64,000 bases of DNA from Paraburkholderia sp. CNPSo 3274 (GTDB taxonomy: Bacteria > Pseudomonadota > Gammaproteobacteria > Burkholderiales > Burkholderiaceae): assembly GCF_024206475.1 (NCBI RefSeq), contig NZ_JAMBPR010000003.1, forward strand, positions 124,001-188,000, given 5' to 3'. The first letter of the stretch is position 1, and every line of letters starts with the position of its first letter. Positions 26,492 to 34,231 of the stretch are shown one piece after another. Made by a program: the position numbers and the translations under genes. Below the pieces are notes generated by a model, which made no database searches, was not told the origin of the DNA, and worked only from the letters and a program-made list of their open reading frames with translations.

Positions 26492-27106
26492 TTACTGAAC
26501 GGTGATGACCGCGCGCCGGTTTGCCTGGTTGGGCACGCCGTCCGCGGTATGGACGAGCGGCTCGCGCTTGCCTCTGCCTGCAACCTCGATCTGCTGCGCG
26601 GGTATGCCGGACTTGACCAGAAACGACGCCACGCTTTGCGCCCGACGCGTGGAAAGTCGGTCGTTGAACTCCTGGGAGCCCGCCATATCGGTGTGGCCGA
26701 CCACCGTGAGGTGAGGCGCGGGCCAGGTCGCCAATACCTTTTTCAACTCGGCAACGGTGGCCGCGGACTCGGGCGCAAGCTGCGTGGCGGAGTCGAAAAC
26801 GAAGTTGATCGTGAACGTTCGGGGCCGAGGCGGCTCAGCCGCCAGCAGATCGGCGTACTGTGCCTCCACGGCGGCCTTGTTGTCGGCGGTTTGCTCGATC
26901 GCGCCGCCTTTCGACACATCGGCGCGCGTGTAAGCCCTATCGATGACCTGCGTCTTGCCGCCGCTATGTACGATCACGTTGCCGACGCTGCCGTCCGGAT
27001 TGGGCAGCAGCGTGATCTTGTCGGGCGTGCTGCACGCGCAGAGGCATAAACACAGCGTGAGCGCCATGCACCGCGGCAGCCAGTGTGTTCCGTTGTTTGT
27101 CTTCAA
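26492..27106 (-). CDS. OmpA-family peptidoglycan-binding lipoprotein
   Basis: 204 residues. A lipoprotein signal (MALTLCLCLCACSTP, lipidation at C25) is followed by an unrecognised region and a C-terminal OmpA domain (about 95-204) with FVFDSATQLAPES, VVGHTDMAGSQEFNDRLSTRRAQSV and a final ANRRAVI. The NDRLSTRRA segment contains the Asp and Arg that hold meso-diaminopimelate of murein. Start codon overlaps the fecR-like stop (ATGA); the CHASE2 gene follows 42 bp later. Probably links the sensor complex to the cell wall. Confidence 0.88.
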   Translation of the reverse strand: MKTNNGTHWLPRCMALTLCLCLCACSTPDKITLLPNPDGSVGNVIVHSGGKTQVIDRAYTRADVSKGGAIEQTADNKAAVEAQYADLLAAEPPRPRTFTINFVFDSATQLAPESAATVAELKKVLATWPAPHLTVVGHTDMAGSQEFNDRLSTRRAQSVASFLVKSGIPAQQIEVAGRGKREPLVHTADGVPNQANRRAVITVQ

Positions 27107-27570
27107 TGATCGTTCTCCCCGCTTCCTCCCACCTCGATGATGAACTCGGTGCCGCGCACGCCGAGCGTGGTGGTGGGCGTGCTGTAGCGCACGGCTTCCG
27201 GATTGGCCTTCGCGAGCTTGCCGTCGACCACGGCGAGCGAGCCGTGCTTGATGCTCACGTCGAGCGCGCCGTCGTAGGTGGTGGTGTTGAATGCGAACGT
27301 GTTGAGATCGAGAACGGAGTTGGCGCCCTCGGTCAGCAGCGTGTTGTCGCGCAGGGTGATGCCAACGGAAGAGGCGGGGCCGGTCAGGACGCGGTCGCTC
27401 GCGAACACCTCACTGCCGACACCTACGCCGACCGGCTGACTCGCACGCTCGATATGCACCGTACCCTTGATCGTCTTGACTATGCCAATAGCATCGGCTG
27501 CGTGCGCGTCGAAGACTGGCGGGCACCCGCAGGCGAGAAGCAAGGCATATTTGATGGCTTGGTTACGCAC
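27103..27570 (-). CDS. Secreted FecR-domain protein
   Basis: 155 residues from a GTG start. Signal peptide RNQAIKYALLLACGCPPVFDAHA then a FecR domain: IGIVKTIKGTVHIER, VGSEVFASDRVLTGPASSVGITLRDNTLL, LDVSIKHGSLAVVDGKLAKANP and the end TPTTTLGVRGTEFIIEV, which is the hallmark of the family. It lacks the anti-sigma N-terminus of true FecR, so it is a stand-alone periplasmic domain. First gene of the FecR-OmpA-CHASE2 operon. No clear Shine-Dalgarno precedes the GTG; longer in-frame starts (to 27699) lack a signal peptide. Confidence 0.82.
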   Translation of the reverse strand: MRNQAIKYALLLACGCPPVFDAHAADAIGIVKTIKGTVHIERASQPVGVGVGSEVFASDRVLTGPASSVGITLRDNTLLTEGANSVLDLNTFAFNTTTYDGALDVSIKHGSLAVVDGKLAKANPEAVRYSTPTTTLGVRGTEFIIEVGGSGENDH

Positions 27571-27898
27571 TGGCGATACCGTTTGGCGAAACGAACGTGA
27601 GGGCTCGCGCCGGGTCTCTCGGGCACCCGGCGAGCATAGTGACTCCGCGCGGCCTGCTCCGTGCGCTAGCGCACATAGTGCGTGCCGTTGCGGGCGCAAC
27701 GGTCATCGTCACCATGGCGGCGATCGGGCCGGCGCAGGTGCACGCGCGTGTCGTCTGGTTCGCCGTCGCCAGGCGCGCTGGACCGGGGCTCGTCGCCATC
27801 GTGGTGACGACGGCCTTCCCGCGCTCCGTCGTGACGCTGCCGATGCCGCGTTTGCTAGCCGCCCGAGCGACGACCAAGCCGCGCGAGAGCCCGCCCCT
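27571..27898. other. Intergenic region upstream of the FecR operon
   Basis: 328 bp between the FecR operon start and the MFS transporter stop, both on the minus strand. It should hold the promoter of the FecR operon. It is GC-rich with open frames on both strands, but none has a ribosome site, signal peptide or recognisable domain. No strong hairpin with a T-run was found for the MFS gene. Confidence 0.35.
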
Positions 27899-29206
27899 TC
27901 AGTGATCGTGCCTCACCTGCGCCAGTACCGGCTGGCTCGCCTTGCGGCTCAGCATCAACGTAACGACCGCGGACAGCGCGAGCGTCGCGCCAACGACATA
28001 CAAGCCCGCGGCATAGCTCCCGGTCTGAGTCTTCAGCCACCCGATCACGGCGGGCCCGACGAACCCGCCGAGATTGCCGATCGAATTGATCATGGCGATC
28101 CCCGCTGCGGCCCCCGCGCCCGAGAGAAACATGCTGGGCATGGCCCAGAGCGGCGCCTTTGCGGCGCTGATGCCGACATTGACCACCACGAGCGCGAGCA
28201 CGATCATCAACGCGGTGCTGGCCTGCCCCGCGAAGATGAAGCCCACGCATGCCAGCACGCAGGGAATCACGACGTGCCAGGTGCGCTCTGTCGTGCGGTC
28301 GGAGTGCCGCGCCCAGAGAATCATGGCGACGACCGCCACGATGCTCGGAATCGCGTTCAGAAGCCCGGTTTCGAGCGAGCTGAAGCCATATTGCCGGATG
28401 ATGAGCGGCGCCCACAGACCCAGCGTGTAAAGGCCAGCGGAGGTGCCGAAGTAGATCAGCGCGAGCGCCAGCACGCGCGGGTCGCGCAGGGCGCTCAGCG
28501 CCCCTGCTGTATGGCCTGCGTGCCCTTCGCGCGCCCGCGCTTCATCGGCGAGCTTCGCCATGAGCCAGTCGCGCTCTTGCGGCTTCAGCCAGCGCGCCTT
28601 CGAAGGCGCATCGGTGAGAACCTTCAGGACCACGAAACCTAGCAGCACGGCAGGAACCGCTTCGATCACGTAAAGCAGCTGCCAGTTGGCGAGCCCGAAC
28701 ATGGGCGGCAATTGCATGAGCGCGCCCGAAATGGGGGAGCCGAGCGCCGTCGAAATCGGCGCGGCCGCCATGAACCATGCCGCGGCTGCTGCGCGTTGCT
28801 TCGTCGGGAACCAGAGGCTCAGGTAGAGGATGATGCCGGGGAAAAAGCCTGCTTCCGCCACGCCGAGCAAAAAGCGCATCGCATAGAAACTCGTGGGGCC
28901 GGTCACGAAGGCGGACGCCGCCGAGACAATGCCCCATGTGACCATGACGCGCGCGATCCAGATGCGCGCGCCCACGCGGTGCAAGACGAGATTCGAAGGC
29001 ACTTCGAACAGAAAGTAGCCGATGAAGAAAAGGCCGCCGCCCAGGCCGAACGCCGTGGGCGAAAGGCCAATCGCCTTGTTCATCGTCATTGCCGCGAAAC
29101 CCACGTTCACCCGGTCGAGAAAGCTCACGAAATAGAGCAGCATGACGAACGGGATGATGCGCCACATGAGTTTGCGCGTGACAATTGCTTCGGTATCCGA
29201 ATTCAC
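27899..29206 (-). CDS. MFS transporter, anion:cation symporter (tartrate/phthalate) family
   Basis: 435 residues with 12 predicted helices and the ACS-family opening WRIIPFVMLLYFVSFLDRVNVGFAAMTMNKAIGLSPTAFGLGGGLFFIGYFLFEVPSN. The motif RVNVGFAAMTMN and LRFLLGVAEAGFFPGI-like segment (MRFLLGVAEAGFFPGII) are typical of TtuB-like proteins. It lies downstream of a tartrate-dehydrogenase-type gene on the same strand (90 bp), so tartrate or malate-like uptake is the best guess. Confidence 0.88.
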   Translation of the reverse strand: MNSDTEAIVTRKLMWRIIPFVMLLYFVSFLDRVNVGFAAMTMNKAIGLSPTAFGLGGGLFFIGYFLFEVPSNLVLHRVGARIWIARVMVTWGIVSAASAFVTGPTSFYAMRFLLGVAEAGFFPGIILYLSLWFPTKQRAAAAAWFMAAAPISTALGSPISGALMQLPPMFGLANWQLLYVIEAVPAVLLGFVVLKVLTDAPSKARWLKPQERDWLMAKLADEARAREGHAGHTAGALSALRDPRVLALALIYFGTSAGLYTLGLWAPLIIRQYGFSSLETGLLNAIPSIVAVVAMILWARHSDRTTERTWHVVIPCVLACVGFIFAGQASTALMIVLALVVVNVGISAAKAPLWAMPSMFLSGAGAAAGIAMINSIGNLGGFVGPAVIGWLKTQTGSYAAGLYVVGATLALSAVVTLMLSRKASQPVLAQVRHDH

Positions 29207-29296
29207 GTGTCTCCTCCTTGGAGGGTTGGCGGGGGCGCGCGGGTATTTTTTGTGTCACGCCCCCGTGTCTGCTTTTCTTTTACGGCGCGGTAGCGT

Positions 29297-30379
29297 TCAA
29301 GCAGCGACGGCTGACTTTTCGACGAGTTCGCACACCGCGGCCGTGACCTGCGCGGTGGTTGCCTTGCCGCCAAGGTCGCCGGTGTGGAGTGCGGGTTTAG
29401 CGGTCACGGTCTCGATGGCCTGCATCACATGAGCGGCGGCTTCGGTCTCACCGAGGTGCTCGAGCAGCATCACGACCGACCAGAACGTGCCGATGGGATT
29501 GGCGAGCCCCTTGCCCATGATGTCGAAGGCCGAACCGTGGATCGGCTCGAACATCGACGGATAACGCCGCTCGGGGTCGATGTTGCCGGTCGGCGCAATG
29601 CCCAGGCTACCCGCGAGCGCGGCGGCGAGGTCGCTGAGAATATCCGCGTGCAGATTGGTCGCGACGATCGTATCGAGCGAAGCAGGGCGGTTGACCATGC
29701 GCGCCGTGGCGGCGTCCACCAGCTCCTTGTCCCACGTCACGTCCGGGAACTCCATCGAAATCTGCTGCGCGATCTCGTCCCACATCACCATGGCATGGCG
29801 TTGCGCGTTGCTTTTGGTAATGACCGTGAGCAGCTTGCGGGGGCGCGACTGCGCGAGTCGGAACGCAAAGCGCAGGATGCGTTCCACACCGGCGCGCGTG
29901 AGGATCGAGACATCGGTTGCGGTTTCGAGCGGATGACCCTGGTGCACGCGGCCGCCTACGCCCGAATACTCGCCTTCGGAGTTCTCGCGCACGATCACCC
30001 AGTTCAGGTCTTCGGGCTTGCAGCGCTTCAAAGGCGCGTCGATGCCGGGCAGGATGCGCGTGGGGCGCACGTTCGCGTACTGATCGAGCCCCTGGCAGAT
30101 CTTCAGGCGCAGGCCCCAGAGCGTGATGTGGTCGGGCACGTCGGGGTCGCCCGCGGAGCCGAACAGAATGGCGTCCTTGTTGCGGATGGCGTCGAGCCCG
30201 TCGGCCGGCATCATCACGCCGTGCTGGCGGTAGTAGTCGGCGCCCCAGTCGAAGTTTTCGAATTCGAACGCGAAACGCTGCGTGGTTTTCGCAAGCGCTT
30301 CCAGCACTTCTTTGCCCGCAGGCACGACTTCCTTGCCGATGCCGTCGCCGGGAATGGTTGCGATGCGATAGGTCTTCAT
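29297..30379 (-). CDS. ttuC: Tartrate/D-malate dehydrogenase (isocitrate/isopropylmalate dehydrogenase family)
   Basis: 360 residues. The beta-decarboxylating dehydrogenase fold is clear: IATIPGDGIGKEV at the N-terminus, NVRPTRILPGI, IVRENSEGEYSGVGG, ITKSNAQRHAMVMWDEI and the C-terminal NIDPERRYPSMFEPIHGSAFDIMGKGLANPIGTFW. The NSEGEYSG-VGG-rich loop is that of TtuC/DmlA rather than LeuB. Reaction: NAD-dependent oxidation of tartrate or D-malate. Forms a unit with the MFS gene downstream and a divergent LysR upstream. Confidence 0.88.
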   Translation of the reverse strand: MKTYRIATIPGDGIGKEVVPAGKEVLEALAKTTQRFAFEFENFDWGADYYRQHGVMMPADGLDAIRNKDAILFGSAGDPDVPDHITLWGLRLKICQGLDQYANVRPTRILPGIDAPLKRCKPEDLNWVIVRENSEGEYSGVGGRVHQGHPLETATDVSILTRAGVERILRFAFRLAQSRPRKLLTVITKSNAQRHAMVMWDEIAQQISMEFPDVTWDKELVDAATARMVNRPASLDTIVATNLHADILSDLAAALAGSLGIAPTGNIDPERRYPSMFEPIHGSAFDIMGKGLANPIGTFWSVVMLLEHLGETEAAAHVMQAIETVTAKPALHTGDLGGKATTAQVTAAVCELVEKSAVAA

Positions 30380-30402
30380 GTCTCGTTCCTTTGGAGTGTG
30401 GC

Positions 30403-30482
30403 AAGTGTGGGTTCACTTTACCCAACTCCCGGTTCAAAAACCGGTGCTAGACTCAAAGCATCCTTAACTTGAATTCACAAGT
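30403..30482. promoter_or_regulatory. Palindromic sites in the ttuC/LysR divergent region
   Basis: Three inverted repeats lie in 80 bp: AAGTG-N6-CACTT (30403-30418), CCGGTT-CAAA-AACCGG (30429-30444), and ACTTG-AATTCA-CAAGT (30467-30482). The first and third share the AAGTG/ACTTG half-site, as expected for a LysR tetramer contacting two sites. The third overlaps the TTG start at 30469, so the LysR gene may really begin further in. Confidence 0.45.
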
Positions 30483-31428
30483 GGCGACCGTGACCGACAC
30501 CGTTCAACCCGCCGATCTGGGCTTTTTCTCGACGCTCGCCTCCTCGGGCAGCCTGAGCGCCGCCGCGCGTGAGCTGGGCCTCACGCCCGCCGCCGTGAGC
30601 AAGCGGCTCGCGCAAATGGAGGAGCGCGCCGGAGTGCCGCTGGTGAACCGCACGACCCGCCGCATGATGCTGACGCCCGAAGGCGAGGTGTACCTGGAGC
30701 ACGCGCGCCGCATTCTCGACGAGATCGACGAGCTGGGCGAGCTGCTGGGCGGCTCGAAGAAACATCCCAAGGGGTTGCTGCGCGTGAACGCGACGCTCGG
30801 CTTTGGACGCAGTCATATCGGGCCGGCGCTTTCGCGTTTCGTCGTGCAGTATCCGCAGGTTTCCGTGCAGCTTCAGCTTTCGGTCATGCCGCCGCCGCTC
30901 ACGGAAGATTCATACGATGTCTGTATCCGCTTCGGCGAGCCGCCTGATACGCGTGTGATCGCACGGCGTCTCGCGGCGAACCGGCGTTTGCTCTGCGCTT
31001 CGCCCGCCTATCTCGCGAGCCGGGGCACGCCCGCCACGCCGCACGACCTCGCGAAGCACAACTGCATCAGCATTCGCCAGGGCGACGAAGCCTATGGCGT
31101 GTGGCGGCTTTCGAACGAGCGCGGCAATGCACGCAAATCGGAAGCAGTCCGCATCAATGGCAATCTCACGACCAACGACGGTGAAATTGCCGTGAAGTGG
31201 GCGCTGGACGGGCACGGCATTTTGATGCGCGCAGAATGGGACATCAACGAATATCTGGCGGACGGGCGGCTCGTGGTCGTGCTGTCCGAGTATGAAACGC
31301 CGGGCGCGGATATCTACGCCGTGTATGCGCAGCGGCACCAGCTTTCCACGCGCATTCGGGCGTTTGTCGACTTCCTCGCGATCGAATTGGGTAAGTCGCA
31401 GCGATATCCAGTACCCCGAAGCGCTTAA
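30469..31428 (+). CDS. LysR-family regulator of the tartrate cluster (DmlR/TtuA-like)
   Basis: 319 residues from a TTG start. HTH: LGFFSTLASSGSLSAAARELGLTPAAVSKRLAQMEERAGVPLVNRTTRRMMLTPEGE. In-frame GTG codons at 30481 and 30490 are alternative starts; 30490 gives the usual distance of about eight residues before the first helix and would leave the palindrome at 30467-30482 outside the gene. Divergent from ttuC (89 bp), as ttuA is in known tartrate clusters. Convergent with the MocR gene, with 7 bp between stops. Confidence 0.88.
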   Translation: MNSQVATVTDTVQPADLGFFSTLASSGSLSAAARELGLTPAAVSKRLAQMEERAGVPLVNRTTRRMMLTPEGEVYLEHARRILDEIDELGELLGGSKKHPKGLLRVNATLGFGRSHIGPALSRFVVQYPQVSVQLQLSVMPPPLTEDSYDVCIRFGEPPDTRVIARRLAANRRLLCASPAYLASRGTPATPHDLAKHNCISIRQGDEAYGVWRLSNERGNARKSEAVRINGNLTTNDGEIAVKWALDGHGILMRAEWDINEYLADGRLVVVLSEYETPGADIYAVYAQRHQLSTRIRAFVDFLAIELGKSQRYPVPRSA

Positions 31429-31435
31429 CCTCGCT

Positions 31436-32923
31436 TCATTTCGCCACCGTGGCAATGACGGCAGCGAGGCGATGCGCGGCCTCTTTCATTTGAGCGCTGC
31501 TAAAGCCGCCAAAGCCCAGGATGAGCCCTGGGCGCGCCGTGCCCGCGGCGAACATGGGCGACGCTGCGCGTACGGCGACACCCTCGTTCGCTGCGCGCCG
31601 CACAATCTGGTGATCGTCCAGTCTCGCGGCGAGCCAGAGCACAAGATGCATGCCCTGGTCACCCGGCTCGATCCACGCCAGCTCGCGGGGCAAAAGCGCT
31701 TCGAGCGTTTCGATCAGGCTGAGCCGCTGCTCTGCATAGACGTTGCGAACCTTGCGGACGTGTCGCTCCAGGTGCCCCTCGGTCATGAAGGCGGCGAGAA
31801 CGTGCTGATCGGCCGTTGGCGGATGGCGCTCCACGAGCACGCGCGCGCCGCAGAACGCATCCACGAGATTGGGCGGCACGACGACATAGCCAAGCCGCAG
31901 TGAGGGAAACAGGATCTTGCTGAAGGTGCCGAGATACACCACGCGATCCGGCGCGAGCCCCTGCAGCGCCGGAAACGGATAGCCCTCGTAGCGCAACTCG
32001 CTGTCGTAGTCATCTTCGACAACCCACGCATGGACCGCGCGCGCCCACGCGAGCAACGCCGCGCGCCGCGCCATGCTCAGCGGCATGCCGAGCGGATATT
32101 GATGCGAGGGCGTGACGAACGCCACGCGCGCCTTCGGCGCCATGCGAATGCCTGCCTCGACGTCGAGACCTTCGGCGTCCACGGGCACGCGGACCATGGC
32201 GTCGCGGTAGGGCATGCTTTCGAGGATGGCGGTCACGCCACGGTAGGCCGGGTTCTCGACCCATGCCTGGTCGCGCGGCCCCAGCAGCACCTGGCTTGCG
32301 AGAAAGAGCCCCTGCTGGGTGCCGCTCGTCACGATGACCTGATCCGCTTCGCAGCGCACCGATCTGGACTTGCGCACATAATCGGCAATCGCTTCGCGCA
32401 GCGCGAGTGCGCCTTGCGGGTCGGCATAGCCGGTCGGCGAGGCCGGACCCCGCGCGCGCAAGCGGTTGCCGAGCCGGCGCCAGATGTCGCCGGGCGCGGT
32501 CATGCCCGTTGGCACCGAAATCGCAAACGGCACCGGAGGAAGCGGCTTGAACTCGCGGCCGATCCTGGCGAATGCTTCGGCGCGTTCCGGCAGCCCGGTT
32601 TGCGCCGCCTGCCATGAAGCCACGCGGGGCTCGCGCGCGGGCTGCGGCTCCGCCAGCGCAAGCGCCACGCGGGTACCGGCTCCGGCTTTCGATTCAAGAA
32701 AGCCCTCGGCGATCAACTGCTCGTATGCCTCGACAACCGTGCCGCGCGCCACCTCGAGCGCAGCGGCGAGCGCGCGCGTGGAAGGCAACGCATCGGCGGG
32801 CCTCAGATCGCCTTTGCGCACCGCTTCGCGCAGCGCCTCGGCCACCTGGCGGCTGAGATTGCCGGCGTCCCGGTCCAGCGTGCCGAACGATGGCATCTCT
32901 GCGGCTTGCGCGGTTCTCGGCAT
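31436..32923 (-). CDS. MocR/PdxR-type transcriptional regulator
   Basis: 495 residues. GntR winged helix (about 22-90: NLSRQVAEALREAVRKGDLRPADALPSTRALAAALEVARGTVVEAYEQLIAEGF) fused to an aminotransferase-like domain with PLP lysine in YLGTFSKILFPSLRLGYVV. PdxR and relatives sense pyridoxal phosphate. Divergent from a PaiB-type flavin-binding protein, a pairing often seen for this subgroup. A direct repeat typical of MocR operators is in the shared promoter region. Confidence 0.9.
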   Translation of the reverse strand: MPRTAQAAEMPSFGTLDRDAGNLSRQVAEALREAVRKGDLRPADALPSTRALAAALEVARGTVVEAYEQLIAEGFLESKAGAGTRVALALAEPQPAREPRVASWQAAQTGLPERAEAFARIGREFKPLPPVPFAISVPTGMTAPGDIWRRLGNRLRARGPASPTGYADPQGALALREAIADYVRKSRSVRCEADQVIVTSGTQQGLFLASQVLLGPRDQAWVENPAYRGVTAILESMPYRDAMVRVPVDAEGLDVEAGIRMAPKARVAFVTPSHQYPLGMPLSMARRAALLAWARAVHAWVVEDDYDSELRYEGYPFPALQGLAPDRVVYLGTFSKILFPSLRLGYVVVPPNLVDAFCGARVLVERHPPTADQHVLAAFMTEGHLERHVRKVRNVYAEQRLSLIETLEALLPRELAWIEPGDQGMHLVLWLAARLDDHQIVRRAANEGVAVRAASPMFAAGTARPGLILGFGGFSSAQMKEAAHRLAAVIATVAK

Positions 32924-32927
32924 GATT

Positions 32928-32973
32928 CTGGTTCACTAAAATATAAATAAACTGGATCTATAGAATAAACCAC
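32928..32973. promoter_or_regulatory. MocR-type direct repeats between MocR and PaiB genes
   Basis: Two direct repeats CTGGTTCAC (32928 on) and CTGGATCTA (32952 on) start 24 bp apart in a short AT-rich region, followed by an inverted related element (ataaacca, about 32965-32972). MocR regulators such as PdxR and GabR bind direct repeats near this spacing and often an inverted third element. Confidence 0.5.
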
Positions 32974-33045
32974 TTTTGGAGCAGACTCGGGTCTGTGGCA
33001 GCGTCGGCCACGCTAACCCATCACCTTACGAACGGGGACAAACGC

Positions 33046-33684
33046 ATGTACGTACCAGCCCATTTCGCCGAAAACCGCAAGGACGTCCTGCACGATTGCA
33101 TTGCCCAACATCCGTTCGGCACGCTGGTCACGCAGGGAAAAAGCGGGCTCGACGCCAATCACATTCCCTTTGAACTCGCGGCGGGCGAAGGCAAGTTGGG
33201 CGTATTGCGCGCGCACGTCGCGCGGGCCAACCCGGTTTGGCAGGACGTGGCGAGCGGCGACGAAGTGCTCGTAATCTTCCGCGCGGGCGACGCGTATATT
33301 TCGCCGAACTGGTATCCGAGCAAGCACGAGGCGCACAAGCAGGTGCCGACCTGGAATTACGTCGTTGTCCATGCTCACGGGCGCATCAAGATTCTCGACG
33401 ACGAGCGCTACGTGCGCGGCGTGATTGGCCGCTTGACGCGCACGCACGAAGCCACGCAGCCCAGGCCCTGGAAGATGGCCGACGCGCCCAGGGACTACAC
33501 GGACACGCTCGTCAAGGCGATAGTCGGCGTGGAGATCGAAATCACGCGTCTTGTCGGCAAGAGCAAGCTCAGTCAGAACAAGGAAGCGCGCGATATTCGC
33601 GGCGCGGGCGAAGCGCTCAAATCGAGCGGCGAGTCTCGCATTGCCGACGCCATGCTTGCTGCTGCCGCCGAGAAGGCGCAATAG
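33046..33684 (+). CDS. paiB: PaiB-type FMN-binding protein
   Basis: 212 residues. The FMN-binding split-barrel opening MYVPAHFAENRKDVLHDCIAQHPFGTLVT is near-diagnostic, with the ANHIPFEL, LGVLRAHVARANPVWQ, YISPNWYPSKHEAHKQVPTWNYVVVHAHG segments following. Annotated as negative regulators of sporulation/protease genes, but the biochemical role of the family in proteobacteria is not settled. Start ATG 33046 because the family begins at MYVPAHF. Divergent from a MocR gene and followed 30 bp later by a cupin. Confidence 0.9.
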   Translation: MYVPAHFAENRKDVLHDCIAQHPFGTLVTQGKSGLDANHIPFELAAGEGKLGVLRAHVARANPVWQDVASGDEVLVIFRAGDAYISPNWYPSKHEAHKQVPTWNYVVVHAHGRIKILDDERYVRGVIGRLTRTHEATQPRPWKMADAPRDYTDTLVKAIVGVEIEITRLVGKSKLSQNKEARDIRGAGEALKSSGESRIADAMLAAAAEKAQ

Positions 33685-33714
33685 CGCGCACTAGCGCACA
33701 CAAGGGGCCTCGTC

Positions 33715-34068
33715 ATGGCAAACGACCTGCCGCTCGCGCCCGGCTTTTCTTGCATCGATTCGGCGAGCATGGCATGGGTGCCCTCCCGCTACGCTCACGG
33801 CGTGGAGGTCAAGAACCTCGGCAAGGCAGACGGCCGCGCGATGCAACTGGTCCGGTTCGCTGCAGGCGCAACGTTTCCGGGGCACCGCCATACCGGCCCC
33901 GAGTTCATCTATGTACTCGAGGGCGAGGCCGTGCAAAACGGCCGTCGGCTAGCGGCGGGATACGCCGGTGTCGCCGGGCGGGGGACTGTCGACGCAGAAT
34001 TTCATAGCGACACGGGCTGCGTGTTCCTGCTCGTCTACGACCTGGACCAGGTGTTCGACAAAACCTGA
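33715..34068 (+). CDS. Cupin (ChrR-like) protein
   Basis: 117 residues, single small cupin domain. The metal-binding motif is GHRHTGPEFIYVLEGE (H57, H59, E63), with a late HSDTGC that could supply the fourth ligand. This is the anti-sigma ChrR C-terminal-like cupin without the anti-sigma part. Follows paiB by 30 bp and may share its transcript. Substrate unknown. Confidence 0.85.
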   Translation: MANDLPLAPGFSCIDSASMAWVPSRYAHGVEVKNLGKADGRAMQLVRFAAGATFPGHRHTGPEFIYVLEGEAVQNGRRLAAGYAGVAGRGTVDAEFHSDTGCVFLLVYDLDQVFDKT

Positions 34069-34082
34069 TTGCCACGCCGGCT

Positions 34083-34102
34083 CGCGGGTAAACGCGGGTA
34101 AA
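34083..34102 (+). repeat. Two tandem copies of a 10-bp unit
   Basis: The unit cgcgggtaaa occurs twice back to back just after the cupin stop, in the noncoding region before the sugar-acid operon. It could be a small duplication of no function or part of a binding site. Confidence 0.6.
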
Positions 34103-34182
34103 CCACATTCCAGGCGCTTGAAGAAAATCTTCACAGGCCTATTCAACTAGTATTTAATAACCCGGCGCGGCAGTGAGCGATC

Positions 34183-34204
34183 GGTCACGCGCGTCGCCGT
34201 GACC
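34183..34204. promoter_or_regulatory. Inverted repeat upstream of the sugar-acid operon
   Basis: Perfect 7-bp arms GGTCACG (34183-34189) and CGTGACC (34198-34204) with an 8-bp spacer, centred about 38 bp before the lactonase start. It is in a position for a repressor or activator operator. The regulator is not obvious. Confidence 0.4.
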
Positions 34205-34231
34205 TGACCCTGACGGTACGAGGCCGGAACG

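Noticed and set aside
27597..27905. Plus-strand and minus-strand frames in the FecR upstream region
   Set aside because: Neither has a ribosome site or recognisable features; composition matches random GC-rich DNA.
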